NCBI GenBank assembly: GCA_963801985.1
Contig: CAWDGV010000001.1
Coordinates: forward strand, 1 to 64,000
DNA: 64,000 bases
Direction: 5' to 3'
Source: JABDQZ01 sp963801985
Lineage (GTDB): Bacteria; Pseudomonadota; Gammaproteobacteria; Chromatiales; Chromatiaceae
The position numbers and the translations under genes were made by a program. The first letter of the stretch is position 1; the number at the start of each line of letters is the position of its first letter. Below, piece by piece: positions 57,626-64,000 of the stretch. Below the pieces are notes generated by a model, which saw only the letters and a list, made by a program, of their open reading frames with translations, had not been told where the DNA came from and made no database searches.

Positions 57626-58957
57626 TTATTCAGCTAGATTGTCTGCTGCCAAAGCGACCAGGCTTTCAATGTTTTTATCCCAGTTGGCATTGGCTGCACC
57701 ATCCATGAAGTTCAGGCGGCAACTACCACAGGAAATAACCACGGTATCAGCCCCGGTCTTGTTGACTTCGTCAATCTTGATCGAAAAAGCTTTCTGCCTG
57801 AGATCACTGGCACGGTTAATCAGGAATACACCTGCACCACCACCACAGCACCAGTTCAACTCCTTGCTGGATTCCGTTTCAGTCATATCCACACCAAGAG
57901 CGTCCAATACAGCACGTGGCTCTTCAATGACCCCACCATGACGGGCAAGTTTACAGGGGTCATGCATGGTGACTTTTTAATCTTTACCGATATTTTTCAG
58001 CTTGAGTCTGCCAGCCATGACTTCCTGGCCAAGGAATTCTGAAATTGCCAGCACTTCAAATGGCAGCTCCTTGCCATAATTATTAGCACCATCCCAGCGT
58101 AAAGCAGGATAGGCATGTCCACATTCCGGTACCAACACAGTCTTGGCGCCAATTTCAATAGCCTTGTTGATAATGCCATCACTGGCATATTTCTGCAGGC
58201 CTTCGTAACCGGAAAGCAGACCAAAGTTGGCAGCCTCAAAGTTACTGCTGCTGAAAGTCCAGTCAAGCCCAAGGTGGTTCATGATTTTAACCGTGCCAAC
58301 CAGCGCATCATTAAACAACATGCCATCAACCACGGTACTTAACACCAGTACATCAGCTTTTTCCTTATCAACCGGCACATTCATGCCCTGGCTGCGCAAA
58401 TTCTCAACAACCCCCATGAATTGCTCGGTACCAAAACCGAAAACTGTTTTCTGACCACACTGTTCTTTTTCCACCATGGCCAGTTCAACCGGTATCATGT
58501 CCGCTTCCGCCAGGGCTTCACGCATGACATTCACACCTTCCCAGATATTGATACCCATCGGGCAAATCTGGGCACAACGGGCACATTCGGTACAGGAGTC
58601 ATAGACCAGTTCCTGCCAGTCCCACAATTCCTGAGTTGTAATATCTTTCGTGTAGAGCTGGTGCAGCCAGCGTATCGGTGACAATTCGCGCCGGTAAAAA
58701 CGTTTGAGCAGGTCAAGTTTTCTTATTGGTACGTACTTCGGATCATTGGTGGAAACATAGAAATGGCAGGCCGAAGCACAATGACCGCAATGAATACAGC
58801 TTTCCATATCAGTCGCCATTCTGCGGCTGATCTTCTTGAGAAAGACATTCTTGGCATTTTTAACACGCTCTGCATCAGTCTGTAATGATTCAACTTCCAG
58901 TTTCCCGAGGTTTTCGACACCCTCCTTGAACTGCTGAAAGACTTCCATATTAATCAT
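57626..58957 (-). CDS. isp2: Isp2, HdrD-like iron-sulfur subunit of hydrogenase, one in-frame stop
   Basis: About 443 residues. Two 4Fe-4S sites: CIHCGHCASACHF (about 54-66) and CTECARCAQICP (about 122-133). The C-terminal part has HDPCKLARHGGV and WCCGGGAGVF ... SCGSCRLNF, the CCG-type cysteines of heterodisulfide-reductase subunits. A TAA at 57977-57979 interrupts the frame between NIGKD and KVTMHDPCKL without a shift. The start at 58957 overlaps the Isp1 stop. Isp2 is thought to link the hydrogenase to a thiol/disulfide or quinone pool together with Isp1. Confidence 0.88.
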
Positions 58958-59609
58958 ATCTTGACTCCTCTTCTCGCATAGAAAGCACCGAGGTGAGCAC
59001 GTGAAGGAATTACAAAAATCGCATGTATCAGTTTGCTGAACGGGAACCAGACAAATAACAGCTCAACTGTCAGCAGGTGAATGGCAAGAATGGTCTCATA
59101 ACGGCCGCCAATGTGCGCATAAGCCATCAAGCCAGTCAACACGGGCAACAGGGTCACTACCCAGCTGGAATAATCACCAAAAGTGGAAATCATTTTCAAA
59201 GCCGGCGTGGTAAGTCGGCGAATCAGCAAAGCCACCATAGCTGCAATTGTTGCTGCACCGGCAAACATGATAATACCACTGGGCAATCCGCCCCAACTGA
59301 GCCCCGTCATATCTTTGATCAGGGTGATATGAGGTGCAAACAGAAATACCACAACAAACAAGCCAATGTGCATGATATAGGCCATCAATAACTGGAAACT
59401 GATACGCTGGGCAAATTGCGGTCTGGGCCACATGCGGTTCCAGATGGTCCTGATCGCTCCGCCAGCCGTTGAATCAATTTTAGGCTTGGACAGGTCTTTC
59501 GAATGCCTCAGCCAGCAAGGTGCCAACAACTCTTAAAAAAGTACCTGCTACCAAAATAATCAAGTGACCACTCCAATGCCGGGCCACGTGCAAAATCAAG
59601 TAATGTCAT
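58954..59609 (-). CDS. isp1: Isp1, cytochrome b-type membrane subunit of hydrogenase, two frameshifts
   Basis: About 218 residues when repaired, with five membrane helices like NarI/DsrM gamma subunits. It starts MTLLDFARGPALEWS at 59609, overlapping the small-subunit stop. Surplus bases near 59564 (repair gives SLIILVAGTFLRVVGTLL) and near 59512 (repair gives RHSKDLSKPK) break the frame. Later helices are intact, with candidate heme histidines in AYIMHIGLF, AYAHIGG and SKLIHAIFV. Sequence ends HLGAFYARRGVKI. Confidence 0.85.
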
Positions 59610-60685
59610 TATGAAGATTCTCCTGATTCCTGATGTTTTTTCGCCAGGGCGCATGCACCAATACCTATAACAGCACCAGCAGCAGCGGCTGCTGCAATAC
59701 CCTTCTGCACTGACCCCATGTCCTTGTGGCAAGGCCTTGTAGAAACCACCTTTATCCCAGAAATCCGGTTCGGAACAGCCAATACATCCATGCCCTGACT
59801 GAATTGGGAATGAAGTACCATTATTCCATTTGGTGGTGGCACAGGCATTGTAGGTAACCGGGCCTTTACAACCGACTTCATAAAGACACCAGCCTTTGCG
59901 GGCACCTTCATCATCAAAGCCCTTGGCAAACAGACCCTTGTCATAAAATGGCCGTCTGTAACAACGGTCATGAATTGATTCACCAAAAAATGCCACTGGA
60001 CGGCCATAAATGATCCAGTTCCGGAATACCGAAAGTCAGTACATGAGCCAGGACACCGGTCATGACCACCGGAATAGGCGGACAACCCGGGATATTAATA
60101 ATCGGTTTATCCTTGATGATATCGCTTACCGAAACGGCACCGGTTGGGTTTGGATTAGCCTTGGGCAAACCACCATATGCAGCACAGGTTCCGACTGAAA
60201 CAATCGCAGCCGCACCTTCAGCGACTTCCTTTAAGCATCGGCCAGATTGGTGATGCCAGCAATAGTTGAATAAACCCCATCATCTTTTATCGGAATCGAG
60301 CCATCCACAATCAGGATATATTTGCCGTGATGTATCTTTCATGGCCTGTTCCCTGGCATGTTCGGCAGCGTCACCGGAAGCCGCCTGTAGCGTGTGATGA
60401 TAATCCAGGGAAATAAAATCAAAAATCAGGCTTTCAAGCAGTCGGTTTGTGAGAACGTGTTATAGGATTCTGTACAACCGGTACATTCCTGGAAGGATAA
60501 CCAGATGACCGATTGCCGTTTGCCTTGGACAGTGTTTCTGCCATGACTTTGGCTGCTGCCGGCGGCAAAGCCATGGCCGAAGCAACCGTAGAACAGAACT
60601 TGAGGAATGAGCGTCGCGAAACGCCGTTATTCAATAGAGACTGACCCAGGGTTTCATCGTAAGTCTTTTTATCAATTGTAGACAT
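59609..60685 (-). CDS. hynS: [NiFe]-hydrogenase small subunit with Tat signal, seven frameshifts
   Basis: Electron-transfer subunit. The N-terminus has a Tat signal, SRRSFLKFCSTVASA. Proximal-cluster ligands appear in SFQECTGCTES and VGTCAAYGG; further clusters in CYRRPFYDKG, GWCLYEVGCKGP and GCIGCSEPDFWD. Breaks are seen near 60519-60521, 60460, 60436, 60332, 60233, 60008-60010 and 59714-59717, a mix of missing and surplus single bases mostly in short homopolymers. Every junction rejoins family-typical sequence. A C-terminal membrane anchor (AAAAAAGAVIGIGACALA) remains. Such density in 1.1 kb without residue loss favours poor read quality. Confidence 0.85.
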
Positions 60686-60822
60686 CTACAATTCCCTCAC
60701 TTGGTATATTTGAATTCGTTTGCAGATTCTTCAAGCAAGCGACCTGCTACGTTTTGTAATAACATCTAAATCATTAATAGTCACAAAATATGAGAAGATT
60801 TTTTAATTCAGTGACTTTATTT

Positions 60823-61211
60823 TCAAAGCGCCGCCATCGCGTGAGCCGAGTGTCTGATTTCATCGATATGGGTAACCAGTATTTCCGGAACCTGCGTAAT
60901 TTCAATCAGTTCACTGAAAACCTCACCATCATCTCCGTAGTGTGTTACCCACCAGATTCCACGATAAGCGGTTTCACGGATACTGCTTGATCCAATACTG
61001 TTAATAGTCGCCTTGACTTCACCCACACCCAGCATGATCGGCCAGCTCATTGATATCAGCATCAGTCATCGGCAGGCTCAGCAAATCGATAATATTGGTT
61101 TCACCGTGTATCAGCCAGCCGTGTCAGATAATCCTTCAATTCAGTCATTATGGCTGTTGCCATACCTGTTGGCCTGTCAATGACATTGACAGGAATATCA
61201 TTCAGACTCAT
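60823..61211 (-). CDS. hydrogenase expression protein, HupH/HyaF C-terminal-like, two frameshifts
   Basis: About 128 residues when repaired. Start at 61211 (MSLNDIPVNVIDRPTGMAT), overlapping the HupD stop by 14 bases. Surplus bases near 61104 (repair gives LADTGETNIIDLLSLP) and near 61037 (repair gives LADMLGVGEVKATINS) break the frame. The end contains YRGIWWVTHYGDDGEVFSELIEITQVPEIL, the C-terminal signature of HupH/HyaF. HupH helps the small subunit's clusters assemble under oxygen. The protein is half the usual HupH length, a variant seen in Isp-type loci. Confidence 0.75.
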
Positions 61212-61706
61212 GTGACCACCTTTGTAATAAAGATTCGATTTCGGAAATTGCCTCCGGAATAGCGGCAGAGACGGCATCAGTTGGGTTTTCACCCCAGTCA
61301 ATATCCTGCGGCTGTATGCCCACCAGGGCACGCTTTTGCGGCAAGTTCCCGCTCAGCAGGGTAATGGACATCACATCGCCGAGGCTGACTTCATGCACAC
61401 TGCGCTTGTTGCCACTGGTAATGTATTCATCCATTGCCTGGTTCTCGAAGACCCTGAACCGTGCCCGGTGCAGATTTCAAGTTCGGCCGCATCAATCACA
61501 ATAAACTGGTTGCAGTTTTCGATGGGTTCCGCCAGGGTGAAACTCAGCGTTCCCCCATCCATGATTTCTGCATTGCGCACTTTTGCTGAACTGCTGGTTT
61601 TGAGCTGTTCGAGAACATGCACACCAATACCCTCGTCGCTAAGCAAAGTATTGCCGATGCCCAGAACCAGTGTTTTGGGTAGCTCTTGTTCCTCAGAAGT
61701 GAACAA
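61198..61706 (-). CDS. hupD: hydrogenase maturation protease HupD/HyaD-like, two frameshifts
   Basis: About 168 residues when repaired. TTG start at 61706 with a strong GGAGG upstream. The N-terminus LVLGIGNTLLSDEGIGVHVLEQL has the Ni-binding Glu and the family GxGNxLxxDEG motif; FIVIDAAEL carries the second ligand (Asp). Two surplus bases near 61455-61480 separate AELEI from APGTVQ and from VFENQAMDEY. The C-terminal half (HEVSLGDVMSIT, ALVGIQPQDIDWG) is intact and includes the third ligand His. The enzyme removes the large-subunit C-terminal tail after Ni insertion. Confidence 0.85.
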
Positions 61707-61850
61707 GCTGTTTCCTCCAGCGAGAATGAATTTTGACTACGAGTTCAATACTAGTTATTGCAATTTCAAACCGAATTGATTCAAATCAACTAAAGTAAAT
61801 GTATATTTGAGTTAGATTTACAAACTTAATTTTTCGCAGGATTTATTGAT
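61707..61850. promoter_or_regulatory. divergent hydrogenase/hyp promoter region
   Basis: This 144-bp AT-rich region separates hupD (minus) from hypC (plus) and contains a perfect FNR-type site. Confidence 0.75.
61776..61789. promoter_or_regulatory. FNR/ANR-type binding site (TTGAT-N4-ATCAA)
   Basis: TTGATTCAAATCAA matches the FNR consensus at every defined position. On the minus strand a TAGTAT -10 box begins exactly 22 bases after the site, the spacing of a class II (-41.5) FNR-activated promoter for the hydrogenase operon. On the plus side TATATT or TTAGAT could serve hypC. Confidence 0.8.
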
Positions 61851-62105
61851 ATGTGTCTAGGAATCCCCATGCAGGTCGTAGAAATTAATGGCTACAACGC
61901 ACGCTGCGAAGCCCGCGGTGTTGAACGTACTGTCAGCCTGTTCATGATGCAGGACGATAATATCCAGGTGGGCGACAACCTGATGATCCACGTTGGCTAT
62001 GCCATTCAGAAAATGACCGAGGAGGAGGCCCGCTCGGCATGGGAAATCTATGACGAGATCCTGGCGGCTGAAACCGCCGCTTCACTAACCTATGGAGAAG
62101 CCTGA
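61851..62105 (+). CDS. hypC: HypC/HupF-family hydrogenase assembly chaperone
   Basis: 84 residues. MCLGIPMQVVEI has the essential Cys2 that binds the Fe(CN)2CO moiety and the large-subunit precursor. The C-terminal helix (MTEEEARSAWEIYDEIL) is typical. AGGA lies upstream of the ATG. First gene of the plus-strand hyp operon. Confidence 0.95.
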   Translation: MCLGIPMQVVEINGYNARCEARGVERTVSLFMMQDDNIQVGDNLMIHVGYAIQKMTEEEARSAWEIYDEILAAETAASLTYGEA

Positions 62106-62119
62106 AAAAGTAACTGCAT

Positions 62120-62464
62120 ATGCATGAGCTTGCCGTCTGCCAGGACATCATTACCCAGGTTGAAAGGATTGCCCGGGAAAACAATGCAGTTGCAGTTTAC
62201 CGTATCACTTTGGAAATTGGCCCCTTATCCGGTGTAGAAGCCGTTTTGCTGGAAGCTGCTTTCCCCATTGCCAGTGCCGGTACAGTGGCAGAAAAGTCAA
62301 AACTTGAAATTACTGAAATACCTGTCAAAGTGACATGTAACAGCTGTCAGAAAACATCAACGGTGACCACCAATAACCTGACCTGCCGGCATTGCGGCGA
62401 CTGGCAGACACAGCTGGTCAGTGGTGATGAGATGGTGTTAAAACGAATTGAAATGGATACCTAA
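62120..62464 (+). CDS. hypA: HypA nickel-insertion protein
   Basis: 114 residues. MHELAV supplies the N-terminal Ni ligand His2. The zinc site is CNSC ... CRHC near residues 74-94. HypA delivers Ni with HypB to the large subunit. It is 14 bases after hypC and 3 bases before hypB. Confidence 0.95.
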   Translation: MHELAVCQDIITQVERIARENNAVAVYRITLEIGPLSGVEAVLLEAAFPIASAGTVAEKSKLEITEIPVKVTCNSCQKTSTVTTNNLTCRHCGDWQTQLVSGDEMVLKRIEMDT

Positions 62465-62467
62465 GCG

Positions 62468-63352
62468 ATGTGTGATACTTGCGGTTGCAACATTACACCA
62501 GGCAACAAACACCTGGTTGAGCATAATGGCAAACTGGCCACCACTGAAGATGGCAAGGCTGCCGTGGAAGTTTTACACAGCCTGCTGCATGAAAACGATC
62601 ACCAGGCTATGCATAACCGCCAGCACTTTGATCAGCACAAGGTACTCGCCATTAACCTGATGTCTTCACCCGGTTCGGGCAAAACCTCGCTGCTGGAGAA
62701 AACCATTGAAACACTTGGCAAGGACATCCGGATCGCCGTTATCGAGGGCGACCTGGAAACCGAAAATGATGCCAACCGTATTCGCGAAAAGGGCGCACCC
62801 GCGGTACAGATCACTACCGGCTCTGCCTGTCATCTTGATGCCCACATGGTGCACGATGGTCTGCACCAGCTGGAGCTATCCGGTATCGACATCCTGTTTA
62901 TTGAAAACGTCGGCAACCTGGTCTGTCCGGCCAGCTTCGACCTGGGCCATCACCTGAATGTAACGCTTTTATCTTCCACTGAAGGCGATGACAAGCCCTC
63001 CAAGTACCCGGTTATGTTTCGTGCAGCCGACCTGATGCTGATCACCAAGTCCGACCTGCTGGAATATCTTGACGATTTTGACCCCGAAAAGGCCATACAG
63101 AATTTCAGAAAACTGGCCAAGGACAATACGGTTATTACCCTGTCATCCAAAAATCAGCTGGGCTTCGACGAATGGATCTCCTGGCTGCAGGACAGCCTGC
63201 AGCAGCACCGTGAAAAACTGGCCAACGGTCAAACCCAGCACCCGGCCATACAGCCCGACGGCATGCATCTGCATGGTCATAAGCATTCACACAGTCATGA
63301 ACATAGCCATGATCATGATCATCAGCACGAGCATCATCACTCACACCCATGA
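62468..63352 (+). CDS. hypB: HypB nickel-binding GTPase with C-terminal His-rich tail
   Basis: 294 residues. N-terminal MCDTCGC is the high-affinity Ni site. P-loop SSPGSGKTS (about 67-75) is followed by GDLETENDANRI, ENVGNLVCP (with the metal Cys) and TKSDLL. The last 30 residues are His-rich (HLHGHKHSHSHEHSHDH ...), a probable nickel store. Most His-rich HypB proteins carry this segment near the N-terminus; here it is C-terminal. The stop overlaps the hypD start by four bases. Confidence 0.95.
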   Translation: MCDTCGCNITPGNKHLVEHNGKLATTEDGKAAVEVLHSLLHENDHQAMHNRQHFDQHKVLAINLMSSPGSGKTSLLEKTIETLGKDIRIAVIEGDLETENDANRIREKGAPAVQITTGSACHLDAHMVHDGLHQLELSGIDILFIENVGNLVCPASFDLGHHLNVTLLSSTEGDDKPSKYPVMFRAADLMLITKSDLLEYLDDFDPEKAIQNFRKLAKDNTVITLSSKNQLGFDEWISWLQDSLQQHREKLANGQTQHPAIQPDGMHLHGHKHSHSHEHSHDHDHQHEHHHSHP

Positions 63353-64000
63353 GCATTGATGCGAGCACCTGGCTGGAACGCATTCGCAGCCTGCCGCTGC
63401 CTGACAACATCCGGGTCATGAATGTTTGTGGCGGCCATGAACGCTCCATTTCCATGGCCGGGCTGCGCACCGCCCTTCCCGCTAATATTGAATTGATACC
63501 CGGCCCGGGTTGCCCGGTGTGTGTCTGCCCGGAAGAGGATATTTACCAGGCAATTCAACTGGCCCTGCATGAAGACATTATCCTGCTGGCTTTTGGCGAC
63601 ATGTTGCGTGTACCGGTCAATGTGCCCAAAGGTGAGGTTCGCTCCCTCGAACAGGCCCGTGCCGCTGGCGCTGATATACGTCCCGTTGCCTCGCCGCTGG
63701 ATGTGACTGCCATAGCCCGCCAGCAACCTGACAAAACCATCGTTTTCTTCGCCGCCGGCTTTGAAACCACCACCGCACCTGTTGCTGCCATGATTGCCGA
63801 GGGCCTGCCTGATAATGTGCAGGTCCTGCTGTCCGGTCGCTTAACCTGGCCTGCCGTTTCCATGTTGCTTCAGTCCGGTGAAGCCGGTTTCCAGGCACTG
63901 GTTGCACCCGGTCATGTCGCCACGGTCATGGGCCCTGAAGAATGGTCTTTCGTGACCGATGATTTTCATATCCCTACCGCAGTCGCCGGTTTTTCACCGG
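63349..64000 (+). CDS. hypD: HypD hydrogenase maturation protein, 3' end outside window
   Basis: The first 217 residues are present and uninterrupted. Motifs: VMNVCGGHERSIS, the Fe-binding Cys region; IPGPGCPVCVCPEEDI; FAAGFETTTAP, linked to the 4Fe-4S/thiol relay; and APGHVATVMGPEEW. HypD assembles the Fe(CN)2CO unit with HypC. The start overlaps hypB (ATGA). Confidence 0.95.
   Translation, partial: MSIDASTWLERIRSLPLPDNIRVMNVCGGHERSISMAGLRTALPANIELIPGPGCPVCVCPEEDIYQAIQLALHEDIILLAFGDMLRVPVNVPKGEVRSLEQARAAGADIRPVASPLDVTAIARQQPDKTIVFFAAGFETTTAPVAAMIAEGLPDNVQVLLSGRLTWPAVSMLLQSGEAGFQALVAPGHVATVMGPEEWSFVTDDFHIPTAVAGFSP

Noticed and set aside
56063..57979. Stop-codon recoding as an explanation for the TAG and TAA in hydrogenase genes
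   Set aside because: Two different stop codons are involved, no recoding element was noticed nearby, and intact neighbouring genes end normally at TAA, TAG and TGA.
63260..63350. Short tandem pattern resembling a repeat array
   Set aside because: It is the catnnn periodicity of the His-rich HypB tail, not a CRISPR or satellite.
1..64000. CRISPR arrays, tRNA or rRNA genes, complete insertion sequences or prophage
   Set aside because: No regularly spaced direct repeats, cloverleaf-like sequences, transposase or phage genes were recognised on reading the window.

Overview
The window looks like a chromosomal segment of a gammaproteobacterium. Support comes from the BatA-D/MoxR cluster, the MipA/OmpV and OmpA-type outer-membrane proteins, a class-II FNR-type promoter, and a [NiFe]-hydrogenase locus with Isp1/Isp2 subunits between the small and large subunits. 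That layout is best known from purple sulfur and other sulfur-oxidising gammaproteobacteria, but the exact genus cannot be read from the sequence. No tRNA, rRNA, CRISPR array or complete insertion sequence was recognised.

Layout. 1-5.2 kb: three tandem exported DUF1254/DUF1214 proteins and an AraC-type regulator. 5.3-11.5 kb: a small conserved protein and a two-component pair (SBP3-PAS-PAS-HisKA_3 kinase with a REC-STAND-LuxR regulator). 11.6-14.8 kb: envelope proteins (SYLF, HdeA-like, glycine zipper, MipA, OmpA). 15.1-22 kb: the Anbu proteasome-like locus (alpha-E, ATP-grasp, transglutaminase/DUF2126 and a divergent Anbu). 22-28.2 kb: a BvgS-like kinase and a PAS-rich chemoreceptor. 28.4-29.3 kb: an arsJ remnant. 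29.6-37 kb: MoxR-DUF58-DUF4381-VWA-VWA/TPR-BatD. 37.3-38.5 kb: a CPA2 antiporter. 38.5-48.6 kb: an accessory region of exported TIG-type paralogues, a proline-rich CARDB-like protein, an uncharacterised secreted protein and gene-poor DNA. 48.6-55.8 kb: ChaN-like protein, M1 peptidase, DUF2189, DUF302, HMA protein, sterol-desaturase family protein and small membrane proteins. 55.6-64 kb: hydrogenase structural genes on the minus strand, diverging from hypC-A-B-D on the plus strand across a perfect FNR box.

The most striking global property is that indels (and two in-frame stops) are concentrated in a few intervals: 0.3-4.8, 15.6-20.7, 30.1-31 and 55.8-61.5 kb. Long genes between them are intact. 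The broken genes still encode family-typical residues on both sides of every break, so low-quality sequence is at least as likely as real decay. arsJ is different: it has lost an internal segment and looks like a true pseudogene.

The best candidate for something undescribed is the 39.5-47.2 kb set of exported proteins. Three share an N-terminal beta-rich module, TIG/IPT-like domains and a C-terminal NGW...GPA module. Two of them carry an almost identical 229-bp block inside otherwise diverged genes. The REC-MalT-type fusion regulator, the glutamine-rich tail on Anbu and a possible small RNA near 15.1 kb are further points of interest.
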